A DNA stretch of 13,358 nt from Oxalobacteraceae bacterium UBA5157 (GTDB lineage: Bacteria; Pseudomonadota; Gammaproteobacteria; Burkholderiales; Burkholderiaceae_D). The position numbers and the translations under genes were made by a program. Numbering within the stretch: position 1 is the first letter of the stretch; each line of letters starts with the position of its first letter. Under the pieces are notes generated by a model. The model was given only the letters and a program-made list of their open reading frames with translations, searched no databases and was not told where the DNA came from. Shown in pieces: positions 6,845-13,038 of the stretch. The DNA is taken from positions 3,108-16,465 of the forward strand of contig DHXL01000257.1 in NCBI GenBank assembly GCA_002415335.1. The letters are read 5' to 3'.

Positions 6845-8071
6845 CTACGGACAGTTACCGATGGCGTAATAGCCCGGTAAGGTTTGCGCCAGCGTGGTGT
6901 CGATAAGAGCATTATCCAAACCCATGTCCTGATTCGAGCCCACCGCGTACGCGAAGCCAAAAAAATCGTGCGCGCGCCCCGCCATCACGTGCGAGTAATT
7001 GCTTGCGGTACTGGCGATGCAGAGAAAAGGCGGCACTGCGCCGGTGATGCGGTCGACCATGCCCTTGATTGCCGCCATTTGACGCCCGCTTCGTTTCGCA
7101 TAGTCGGGATCGTCATCGCCCCACCAATCCCAGCACGCGTCGGGGTTATTGAGACTGCCCGATCCGCCTTGCGGATACAACATGATGATGTTGTTGGTAT
7201 CGGCCCATTTGTTGTAACCGGTATCGCGATAAAACTGATCGAATATCGCACTGGTATCCTGGTGGCAGCCATGTAGCACGACATGCAACTTGCAGCGCTG
7301 CATGTCAGCGCAGTTCAACGGCACGTACAGCCACCCGTTGTCGGCCATGCCATGAAGCGTCGGATCGGCGATGAAATCACTCTGCCTGAACTGGACAAAG
7401 GCGCCGCCGAGCGCGCCATCGTTGCGCGCGGCGAGCGGACCGTAGATCCATCTGAGCATGTCGCCCGCCAGGTCGAAGTGGCAATTGTCGATGTAGGGGC
7501 TGCCCTTGACAGCGCATGCGCCGCCATAGTAGTCGGTGACCATCGCATGCTCGGAAGCGACATCGTGCTTGTAAAAGATGCCGGCGCTGTTCACGAAATG
7601 CCGGTAGTACTTTCGCGCCTCGTTCATGACCGCCGGCCTGACCACGCTGTCGCGCGTGCCGGAATACAGATACACCTTCGATGCAGCCAGATTCGCTGTG
7701 TCGTCAATGCTGCCGTCACGCGCCCATCGTTTGGTAATCGACACCAATGCCGCGGTCGCAGGCTTGTTGCCGGCGGTGGCCGCCATGCAGGGTCCGGTTG
7801 CCGTAAACACGCTGCCTTGTGCGCAGAAAAACGGACCGCCGGCGACGATGCCGGCGCCGGCCTTGAAAGTGGCGGAATAGGCGACATGCAATTGCACTGC
7901 CATGAATGCGCCGGACGACAGACCGGACACCGACACTTGATTCGTGTCGACGTTGTAAGCCGGCAAAGCGCCGGCAGCACCGGCCTGCAAGATAATGAAA
8001 AGCGGCGCCAGCACCAGCGCATTGCGGCATGCGCGCAGCACGCTGCGGGCAGCAAGTATCCTATCCGGCAT
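6845..8071 (-). CDS. Secreted polyhydroxybutyrate/short-chain PHA depolymerase
   Basis: This alpha/beta hydrolase cleaves the ester bonds of poly(3-hydroxybutyrate) outside the cytoplasm. The 408-residue precursor begins with a basic, then hydrophobic signal peptide (about 1-35, LAPLFIILQAGAAGA), with likely cleavage after an AGA or AGALP site. The lipase box is GLSSG (50-54) with Ser52 as nucleophile. Asp141 (SGTRDSVV) and His176 (SEHAMVTD) are plausible triad partners, and VVLHGCHQ (264-271) is a family motif. The box near the N-terminus marks the type 2 catalytic domain. The C-terminus (NYSHVMAGRAHD, GSNQDMGL) is typical; no separate substrate-binding domain is seen. Multiple Cys residues fit periplasmic disulfides. 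ATG 8071 is chosen over ATG 8083 because the GGAGG site (8077-8081) lies between them. Confidence 0.93.
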   Translation of the reverse strand: MPDRILAARSVLRACRNALVLAPLFIILQAGAAGALPAYNVDTNQVSVSGLSSGAFMAVQLHVAYSATFKAGAGIVAGGPFFCAQGSVFTATGPCMAATAGNKPATAALVSITKRWARDGSIDDTANLAASKVYLYSGTRDSVVRPAVMNEARKYYRHFVNSAGIFYKHDVASEHAMVTDYYGGACAVKGSPYIDNCHFDLAGDMLRWIYGPLAARNDGALGGAFVQFRQSDFIADPTLHGMADNGWLYVPLNCADMQRCKLHVVLHGCHQDTSAIFDQFYRDTGYNKWADTNNIIMLYPQGGSGSLNNPDACWDWWGDDDPDYAKRSGRQMAAIKGMVDRITGAVPPFLCIASTASNYSHVMAGRAHDFFGFAYAVGSNQDMGLDNALIDTTLAQTLPGYYAIGNCP

Positions 8072-8076
8072 GGCTA

Positions 8077-8081
8077 CCTCC
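8077..8081 (-). promoter_or_regulatory. Ribosome-binding site that sets the PHB depolymerase start
   Basis: The minus strand reads GGAGG five bases before ATG 8071. The alternative ATG at 8083-8081 overlaps it, so it cannot be served by this site. Confidence 0.7.
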
Positions 8082-8099
8082 ATAGTCTTGTTTGCGACC

Positions 8100-8116
8100 G
8101 CCCGGCGTCACCGGGC
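8100..8116 (-). other. Small hairpin in the leader of the PHB depolymerase gene
   Basis: A perfect 6-base inverted repeat (GCCCGG and CCGGGC) encloses a 5-base loop, about 18 bases upstream of the GGAGG site. It would fold in the 5' leader of the transcript if transcription starts upstream of 8116. No function can be assigned. Confidence 0.3.
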
Positions 8117-8201
8117 AGATCCAACGATACCAAACACGCAAAAAATACTATCTCTTTCCCTCGATGAAAATTAGAATCAAAAGCGGACCTGCGTAAGGCA
8201 A

Positions 8202-8291
8202 ATGATCAAGTTCATGCGGTATTACTGCGAGGAAAACCCGCGAGCCGCGCAGCAGAAATCGATCGCGATCCATGTCGAGGAGTACCAATGA
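8202..8291 (+). CDS. Possible 29-residue small ORF overlapping the tag start
   Basis: An ATG at 8202 opens 29 codons starting MIKFMRYYCEENP and ending IHVEEYQ. Its stop overlaps the tag start codon in an ATGA arrangement. A weak TAAGG lies three bases upstream. The product is hydrophilic, with no membrane segment and no family I recognise. The overlap suggests translational coupling, but an open stretch of this length can arise by chance at this GC content. It also contains the ribosome-binding site for tag near its end. Confidence 0.3.
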   Translation: MIKFMRYYCEENPRAAQQKSIAIHVEEYQ

Positions 8292-8854
8292 ACCAGCGTT
8301 GCGAATGGTGTGGCGAAGATCCACTTTATATCAAGTACCATGATGAAGAATGGGGCGTGCCTCTGCACGACGACCGGCGCTTGTTCGAGATGCTGACGCT
8401 GGAAGGCGCGCAGGCCGGCTTGAGCTGGATTACCGTGTTGCGCAAGCGGGAAAACTATCGCGCGGCATTCGACGGCTTCGACCCGGGTATGGTGGCTCGC
8501 TATGGCGACAGCAAGATTCTGCAGCTATTGGCGAACGACGGCATTATCCGCAACCGCTTGAAAATCGCCTCGACCATACGCAACGCGCAGTGCGTGTTGG
8601 ATATCCAGCAGGAATTCGGCTCGCTCGATCGTTTCCTGTGGCGCTATGTCGACGACAAGCCGATTCGCAACGCATGGCGCGACCGCCATGCGCTGCCCGC
8701 ATCCACCCTGCTGTCGGACCGACTTAGCAAGGACTTGAAGAAGCGCGGCTTCGGATTTGTCGGCAGCACGATCTGTTACGCGTTCATGCAGGCCACCGGC
8801 ATGGTGAACGATCATGTCAGACATTGCCCACGCTACCGTTCGGCAGAAATCTGA
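8288..8854 (+). CDS. tag: DNA-3-methyladenine glycosylase I
   Basis: Tag removes 3-methyladenine from alkylated DNA by cutting the N-glycosidic bond, the first step of base excision repair in the cytoplasm. The 188-residue product matches the family over its whole length: DPLYIKYHDEEWGVP near the N-terminus, LEGAQAGLSWITVLRKRENY (38-57), GIIRNRLKI and KKRGFGFVGSTICYAFMQA. Glu39 lies in the substrate pocket. The zinc ligands expected from the E. coli enzyme are present as Cys5, His18, His176 and Cys180. The start has a GAGGAG ribosome-binding site six bases upstream. It is followed after 22 bases by a GNAT gene and is likely co-transcribed with it. It is divergent from the PHB depolymerase gene. 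Confidence 0.97.
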   Translation: MNQRCEWCGEDPLYIKYHDEEWGVPLHDDRRLFEMLTLEGAQAGLSWITVLRKRENYRAAFDGFDPGMVARYGDSKILQLLANDGIIRNRLKIASTIRNAQCVLDIQQEFGSLDRFLWRYVDDKPIRNAWRDRHALPASTLLSDRLSKDLKKRGFGFVGSTICYAFMQATGMVNDHVRHCPRYRSAEI

Positions 8855-8862
8855 CGCGCTTC

Positions 8863-8870
8863 AAAGGAGG
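8863..8870 (+). promoter_or_regulatory. Strong ribosome-binding site for the GNAT gene
   Basis: AAAGGAGG lies in the short gap after tag. It is six bases before ATG 8877 and three before ATG 8874, so it favours 8877. It argues against an in-frame start at 8814 inside tag. Confidence 0.75.
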
Positions 8871-8876
8871 GTAATG

Positions 8877-9338
8877 ATGCTTTCATTCGTAGTGGCTGCC
8901 GGCGATCCGGCCTCTGGCGCGGCGCGCGCCTTGCTGAACGAGCTGGACGAGTATCTGCGCGCGCTCTATCCGACAGGAATCAAACATGGCCTCGATGTGG
9001 AATCCTTGCAGGATCGCTCGGTGACCTTTCTCATGGCGAGCCTCGAAGGCCAGCCCGTCGGCTGCGGCGCTTACAAGTTGCTCCAGCCAGGCACGGCTGA
9101 AGTCCAGCTCATGTATTTGCGTCCCAGTCTGCGCGGGCGCGGCTACGGCAAAATCATCCTGTCCGCGATCGAACAATCGGTACGGCACGCCGGCGTGCAC
9201 CGGCTGCTGCTGGAAACCGGAAAGTACCAGCATGAAGCGCTCGCGCTCTATGAGCGTTTTGGCTTCCGCAACGGGCCACCGTTTGCCGATTATCGGCCCG
9301 ATCCGCTAATTGTTTTTTTCGAGAAGACGATTGCCTGA
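8877..9338 (+). CDS. GNAT family N-acetyltransferase
   Basis: The product is a single-domain GCN5-related acetyltransferase of 153 residues that would transfer an acetyl group from acetyl-CoA to an unknown amine. The acetyl-CoA-binding motif A is VQLMYLRPSLRGRGYGKIIL, with RGRGYG at 86-91. Motif B is LLLETGKYQHEALALYERFG at about 111-129. The arrangement LNELDEYLRALYP at the N-terminus is common in this small GNAT subgroup. The start is ATG 8877 (or 8874); a longer frame from 8814 overlaps tag and is rejected on ribosome-binding-site grounds. It lies 22 bases after tag, probably in the same transcript, but there is no evidence for a shared pathway. Confidence 0.92.
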   Translation: MLSFVVAAGDPASGAARALLNELDEYLRALYPTGIKHGLDVESLQDRSVTFLMASLEGQPVGCGAYKLLQPGTAEVQLMYLRPSLRGRGYGKIILSAIEQSVRHAGVHRLLLETGKYQHEALALYERFGFRNGPPFADYRPDPLIVFFEKTIA

Positions 9339-9339
9339 C

Positions 9340-9376
9340 CGTTTCGCCTGCGGCCATCCGGGCCCCGGCAGAAACG
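9340..9376 (+). terminator. Inverted repeat just after the GNAT gene, possible terminator
   Basis: CGTTTC (9340-9345) and GAAACG (9371-9376) pair, and a further GCC/GGC and a GGCC-rich interior can extend the stem. The structure begins two bases after the stop codon and would close the tag-GNAT transcript. It lacks a downstream T-run, so intrinsic termination is uncertain. Confidence 0.35.
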
Positions 9377-9521
9377 CCCCGGTGCGCCGCTTGACTGCCC
9401 ATGGTTGCGCCGGCATGCGAGCGGGGCGATGGTCGCCATGAGGAAGAAACAAGAAGATGGGGGGGCCGGAAACACAAAATAATCGTATCGCTCATCGCGC
9501 ACCACGAATCTGAGCGGCATA

Positions 9522-10022
9522 ATGGCGACAAGCACACTGCCGATTCAGGACCTCATGCATCCGAACGCCGAACTGATTCAGACTTTTTACAGCGCCTTCC
9601 AGCGCCTCGACGCGGAAGCGATGGCCGCATGCTATGCGCCCGACGTCGTGTTCTCGGATCCCGTCTTCCTTGCGCTCCGCGGCGCCGAAGCCGGCGATAT
9701 GTGGCGCATGCTGGCGCGCCGCGCGAAAGATTTTTCAGTGCGCTTCGATGGCATTCGCGCCGACGACCAGCGCGGCGAGGCGCACTGGGTCGCGACTTAC
9801 CTGTTCACGCAAACCGGGCGCATGGTGGTCAACGACATCCACGCCAGCTTTGAATTCCGGAACGGAAAGATCGTACGCCATACCGACCGTTTCAGCCTAT
9901 GGCGCTGGGCGCGCCAGGCCTTGGGCACAAAAGGTTTGCTGCTGGGCTGGACGCCGCTGGTCCACAACGCCGTGCGCAAGCAGGCCGCGAACGGCCTCGC
10001 GCTGTTCCGCCAGAAGCATTGA
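9522..10022 (+). CDS. NTF2-like / SnoaL-like domain protein
   Basis: The 166-residue product has a cone-shaped NTF2-like domain, here of the SnoaL-like type: HPNAELIQTFYSAFQRLDAE followed by MAACYAPDVVFSDPVF, then a beta-sheet half with HWVATYLFTQTGRMVVNDIH and FEFRNGKIVRHTDRFSLW. No catalytic motif is evident; relatives include isomerases, hydrolases and ligand-binding proteins, so I assign no reaction. After about residue 135 a tail rich in Trp, Arg and Leu follows. ATG 9522 is the longest start; ATG 9555 (MHPNAELI) has an AGGA four bases upstream and may be the real one. It is preceded by 183 non-coding bases and converges on gpsA with a 35-base gap. Confidence 0.88.
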   Translation: MATSTLPIQDLMHPNAELIQTFYSAFQRLDAEAMAACYAPDVVFSDPVFLALRGAEAGDMWRMLARRAKDFSVRFDGIRADDQRGEAHWVATYLFTQTGRMVVNDIHASFEFRNGKIVRHTDRFSLWRWARQALGTKGLLLGWTPLVHNAVRKQAANGLALFRQKH

Positions 10023-10057
10023 GGCAGCAGAGCCGGTCGGTAATTTTCTGATCGCCG

Positions 10058-11059
10058 TCACACTGCTTCGCCGCGCGGATCGCGCGACAACAGGCGCGTC
10101 ACCATCTCTTGCGGCGAATCGCCGTCGAACAAGACCCGCGCCACCGCATTGGAAATCGGCATCTCGACGCCGCGTTCGAGCGCCAGCACGCGCACCTCGC
10201 GCGCGCAGCGCACGCCCTCCGCCACATGGCCAAGTTCGGTGACGATCGCATCGAGCTTCTTGCCCTGCGCCAAGCCGAGCCCGACCTGGCGATTGCGCGA
10301 CAGATCGCCGGTACACGTGAGCAGCAAATCGCCCATGCCGGCCAATCCCATGAAAGTCTCGGCGCGCCCGCCAAGCGCGACGCCAAGCCGGGTGATTTCA
10401 GCCAGGCCGCGCGTGATGAGCGCGGCGCGCGCATTGAACCCGAGTCCGAGGCCATCGATGATGCCGGTCGCGATCGCAAGAATATTCTTCACGGCGCCGC
10501 CGACCTCGACCCCGACCATGTCATCGGTGGAATAGACCCGAATGTTGCGGCCATGCACCGCGTCGACCACGCGCTCGCGCAACGCCGCACTGTCGGATGC
10601 GATCACCAGTGCGCACGGCAAGCCGCGTGCGACTTCCTGCGCGAAGGAAGGGCCGGACAGGGCGCCGACGGAGAGCTCGCCGCCCAGGATTTCCCGAGCG
10701 ATTTGATGCGGTAGCAGCCGGGTTCTTTCCTCGAACCCCTTGCACATCCACACCAGGTTGGGAATCGGATTGCCTTGCAGTCGCATGAGCAGCGGCCGCA
10801 AGCCGGCCACCGGAGACGCGACAATCAGCAGCGCGTCGTTCGGGGCAGCGACGTGCGCCACCGCGGCATCGAGATCGGCGCTGAGCGTCAGGCTATCCGG
10901 GAGTCGAAAGCCGGGAAGATACGCGGTGTTCTCGCGCCGTGCCGCCGCATCGCGCATGGTGCCTTCGTTGCGGCCCCACAGAAGCACGCGATGGCGCTCC
11001 GCCAGCGTAATCGCCAGCGCGGTACCCCACGCGCCGGCACCCAGTATGGTGATATTCAT
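10058..11059 (-). CDS. gpsA: Glycerol-3-phosphate dehydrogenase [NAD(P)+]
   Basis: GpsA reduces dihydroxyacetone phosphate to sn-glycerol 3-phosphate in the cytoplasm, supplying the backbone for phospholipids. The 333-residue product has the Rossmann nucleotide-binding motif GAGAWG (7-12), Lys107 in WMCKGFE, the family block LSGPSFAQEVARGLP (about 134-148), the catalytic Lys191 in GAVKNILAIATGI, and the substrate-binding stretch FNARAALITRGLAEI. Length is normal and no key residue is missing. The ATG is 11 bases after the SH3 gene stop, with no clear ribosome-binding site, so it is probably read from the upstream operon with grxC and secB. That linkage is common in beta- and gammaproteobacteria. 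Confidence 0.97.
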   Translation of the reverse strand: MNITILGAGAWGTALAITLAERHRVLLWGRNEGTMRDAAARRENTAYLPGFRLPDSLTLSADLDAAVAHVAAPNDALLIVASPVAGLRPLLMRLQGNPIPNLVWMCKGFEERTRLLPHQIAREILGGELSVGALSGPSFAQEVARGLPCALVIASDSAALRERVVDAVHGRNIRVYSTDDMVGVEVGGAVKNILAIATGIIDGLGLGFNARAALITRGLAEITRLGVALGGRAETFMGLAGMGDLLLTCTGDLSRNRQVGLGLAQGKKLDAIVTELGHVAEGVRCAREVRVLALERGVEMPISNAVARVLFDGDSPQEMVTRLLSRDPRGEAV

Positions 11060-11070
11060 CGATCGTTGAA

Positions 11071-11523
11071 TTAGTCGCCCCAGACGTCGGTCGCTTTCAC
11101 GTAGCCGCTTTGTCCATCACGATGCTTGACCTTGAGCCAGACCGATGCGACCGACGGCTCGGACAATTCGAGCAATACGCCCTTGTCGGCCGAAAACACC
11201 AGCGCCGCCGCGTCGTCCGCCGTCGCCCGCACCTTGGCGTTGGCGACGTGGATCACGACATTGCGTTTCGGCGTGAGCACCTTCGACTCGACCCAGGACA
11301 AATCGCCGCCGGCATCACGCACCTTGCTCCACTCGCCGTAGGTCAGCACGATTTCAACCGGCATGCCGCGCGGCGCGACGAATACCTTGCGCCCTTTGTC
11401 GGACGGGGCATCGTAGAGGATTGCCGGCGCGGCGCCGACCGATTTGAAGTCGAGCGCATGGGCGGCGGTCGCGCTCAATGAAACCACGCAAACTGCCAAC
11501 GCGATCATATGGAAAAATTTCAT
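11071..11523 (-). CDS. Periplasmic tandem SH3-like domain protein
   Basis: The 150-residue precursor has a signal peptide of about 23 residues (MKFFHMIALAVCVVSLSATA, cleavage after AHA). Two bacterial SH3-like repeats follow: about 26-83, with ILYDAPSDKGRKVFVAPRG and GEWSKVRDAGGDLSWVES, and about 90-148, with AKVRATADDAAALVF and VWLKVKHRDGQSGYVKATDV. Such domains usually bind peptidoglycan or partner proteins in the periplasm; no catalytic residues are evident. It lies between secB and gpsA, 11 bases before gpsA. A ribosome-binding site AAGGTG lies five bases before its ATG. Export would be by Sec, so the protein could itself be a SecB client, but this is speculation. Confidence 0.88.
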   Translation of the reverse strand: MKFFHMIALAVCVVSLSATAAHALDFKSVGAAPAILYDAPSDKGRKVFVAPRGMPVEIVLTYGEWSKVRDAGGDLSWVESKVLTPKRNVVIHVANAKVRATADDAAALVFSADKGVLLELSEPSVASVWLKVKHRDGQSGYVKATDVWGD

Positions 11524-11597
11524 GACATCACCTTCGGTACTTGCTGCAGGCGGGAATTCACGCGAAGCGCCCGTGAAACGGAGGAAACGTGGCTAGC

Positions 11598-11617
11598 GCG
11601 CGCCGCGACGGGCGCGC
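11598..11617 (-). other. GC-rich hairpin between secB and the SH3 gene
   Basis: A 7-base perfect stem (GCGCGCC and GGCGCGC) with a 6-base loop lies in the 115-base gap downstream of secB. There is no T-run on the minus strand. It could lower read-through or protect the secB message end; gpsA and the SH3 gene may also have their own promoter in this gap, which I could not identify. Confidence 0.35.
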
Positions 11618-11638
11618 ATTGCTGCCCGAGTCTGCAAT

Positions 11639-12142
11639 CTAATTGATGGTTGCAGCGGAGCCGTCCGGCATGATCAGTTCACTGGCGCCGTTTTCCGCTT
11701 GCTTTTGCTCGCTCATGGCTTGCACGCGCTGCTGGTAAAACACTTCGAAATTGATCTCCGCCAGATGGACCGGCGGGAATCCGGCGCGGGTGATCGCGTC
11801 CGCGATATTCGAGCGCAGATAAGGGTAGATGATGTTCGGGCAGCCGATGCCAAGCAGCGGATCGAGTTGCTCGTCGGGGATGTTGCGTGCCTCGAAAATA
11901 CCGGCTTGCTTGCCCTCCACCAGAAACGCGACCTTGTCCTTGATCTTGGCTGTGACCGTGACGGTGACCGTCGATTCGAAAATTCCTTCGGCCAGGGTCT
12001 CGGCGCCGACGTCAACCGCCACTTCGATGGTCGGGGCATCCTGCTCGAGGAAAATAGCCGGTGAATTCGGCTGTTCCAGCGACAAGTCCTTCAGGTACAC
12101 GCGCTGGATTTGGAATACGGGTTGCTGGATTTCGTCAGACAT
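11639..12142 (-). CDS. secB: Protein-export chaperone SecB
   Basis: SecB is a tetrameric cytoplasmic chaperone that keeps precursor proteins unfolded and delivers them to SecA. The 167-residue product shows the family features in order: FQIQRVYLKDLSLEQPNSP near the N-terminus, the TVTVTVTAKIKDKVAFLVEG strand region, QAGIFEARNI, the block LDPLLGIGCPNIIYPYLRSN, and GFPPVHLAEINFEVFYQQR. The C-terminal tail is acidic and flexible, with an end unlike the zinc-contact region of SecA. It lies 87 bases after grxC. A GACGGC/GCCGTC inverted repeat at 12169-12189 lies in that gap, between grxC and secB. Confidence 0.97.
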   Translation of the reverse strand: MSDEIQQPVFQIQRVYLKDLSLEQPNSPAIFLEQDAPTIEVAVDVGAETLAEGIFESTVTVTVTAKIKDKVAFLVEGKQAGIFEARNIPDEQLDPLLGIGCPNIIYPYLRSNIADAITRAGFPPVHLAEINFEVFYQQRVQAMSEQKQAENGASELIMPDGSAATIN

Positions 12143-12229
12143 GAAACACTTTCATTGGGTTGAGTGAAGACGGCAGTACCGCCGCCGTCCGCTTAAAGCT
12201 TAAGGTAGATCGGGGCTGCAAGAGAATGA

Positions 12230-12493
12230 TCAGGCACCTTGCAGCAAGGCATCCAGTTTGCCGTCCCGGTCCAGCGCAGTCAAATCGTCGAAGCCACCGA
12301 CGTGGGTGTCGCCGATATAGATCTGCGGGACGGTACGGCGGCCGGTTTTCACCATCATCTCGGCCCGTTGTTGCGGCTCCAGGTCGATCCGGATCTTCTC
12401 GATCACGTCGACTCCTTTGGCCTGCAACAGGCGCTCCGCCATCGTGCAATATGGACACACGCCAGAGCTATACATGACTACACGCGCGGTCAT
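12230..12493 (-). CDS. grxC: Glutaredoxin 3
   Basis: This small thiol oxidoreductase uses glutathione to reduce disulfides and mixed disulfides in the cytoplasm. The 87-residue product has the active site CPYC at Cys13-Cys16, the cis-proline motif TVP at 54-56 in RRTVPQIYIG, and the glutathione-binding GGFDD at 66-70, all of the GrxC class. The start is ATG 12493, with an AAGGAG ribosome-binding site (12502-12507) eight bases upstream that overlaps the rhodanese stop codon; the frame continues to 12574 inside the rhodanese gene, but those codons are not protein-like. The gap to the rhodanese gene is 13 bases, so the two are almost certainly co-transcribed. Confidence 0.96.
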   Translation of the reverse strand: MTARVVMYSSGVCPYCTMAERLLQAKGVDVIEKIRIDLEPQQRAEMMVKTGRRTVPQIYIGDTHVGGFDDLTALDRDGKLDALLQGA

Positions 12494-12506
12494 AAACGGA
12501 TCTCCT

Positions 12507-12908
12507 TCATTTGACGGTCGGCAGCCCTTGCGCCTGCCAGGCCGCCAATCCGCCGTCCAGACTATACACTTCATTGAACCCTGCGCTTTTCAACTGGGCA
12601 GTGGCCTTCGACGAGCGCGTGCCGGTGGCGCAGACGACAATGACGGCCTTTGCCTTGAGCTTATTGAGCTCGGCTACGCGATTGGGCAGCTCCTTGAGCG
12701 GAATGTGGCGGGAATCGCGCAGATGGCCGGCAGCATACTCCGGGCCTTCGCGCACGTCCAGAATGATGGTCTTGCCCTGGTTGATCAACTGCGTGGCCTG
12801 CAACAGGGAGACTCGGGTGCCGCGCCGCTGCAAGCTCGGCCACAACAGGGCTGCGCCCGATACGGCGACTAATCCGAACAGAAAAATATTATCAATGATG
12901 AATTTCAC
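12507..12908 (-). CDS. Membrane-anchored rhodanese-like sulfurtransferase
   Basis: The protein has an N-terminal membrane anchor (FIIDNIFLFGLVAVSGAALL) and a single rhodanese domain facing one side of the membrane. The domain contains ILDVREGPEYAAGHL, RHIPLKELPNR and the active-site loop VCATGTRSS, whose Cys would carry the persulfide; GGLAAWQAQGLP is the usual C-terminal motif. The specific sulfur acceptor is unknown. I choose GTG 12908 (133 residues, starting MKFIIDNIF), with GGAG four bases upstream. The longer start, GTG 12938, follows directly on a TATAAT -10 box, so it would lie at or before the transcription start. It is the first gene of the grxC-secB-gpsA operon. Confidence 0.92.
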   Translation of the reverse strand: MKFIIDNIFLFGLVAVSGAALLWPSLQRRGTRVSLLQATQLINQGKTIILDVREGPEYAAGHLRDSRHIPLKELPNRVAELNKLKAKAVIVVCATGTRSSKATAQLKSAGFNEVYSLDGGLAAWQAQGLPTVK

Positions 12909-12938
12909 GACGCTCCAATGGTTTTGTTCAACATTCAC

Positions 12939-12944
12939 ATTATA
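12939..12944 (-). promoter_or_regulatory. -10 element of the rhodanese-grxC-secB operon
   Basis: The minus strand reads TATAAT, a perfect sigma-70 -10 hexamer, placing transcription start near 12932. This is about 24 bases before the preferred GTG start at 12908. The -35 region is poor; the nearest TTG-type boxes have unsuitable spacing (14 or 20 bases). Confidence 0.5.
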
Positions 12945-13038
12945 AAATAGAAGAGCAGTTACAATTCCAAATCGCCGTTCCGGGCCTCAAATTTCTCACC
13001 GTACCGCTTTATTCATCCCTTACATCCCACTCTCCACC

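Noticed and set aside
7283..8167. A 294-codon plus-strand frame opposite the PHB depolymerase
   Set aside because: It is antisense to a well-recognised gene and shows no recognisable family or signal.
8814..8876. Longer N-terminus for the GNAT protein starting inside tag
   Set aside because: The strong AAAGGAGG site sits directly before ATG 8877, and the extra residues are tag codons read in another frame.
9634..10242. A 202-codon plus-strand frame overlapping the NTF2-like gene and the gpsA 3' end
   Set aside because: It is Arg/Ala-rich shadow sequence crossing two recognised genes in another frame.
12936..12965. Plus-strand TATAAA or TACAAT as a gpmA promoter
   Set aside because: No -35 box lies at suitable spacing (nearest candidates give 11 or 20 bases), and the TATAAA overlaps the minus-strand -10, so it may be coincidental.
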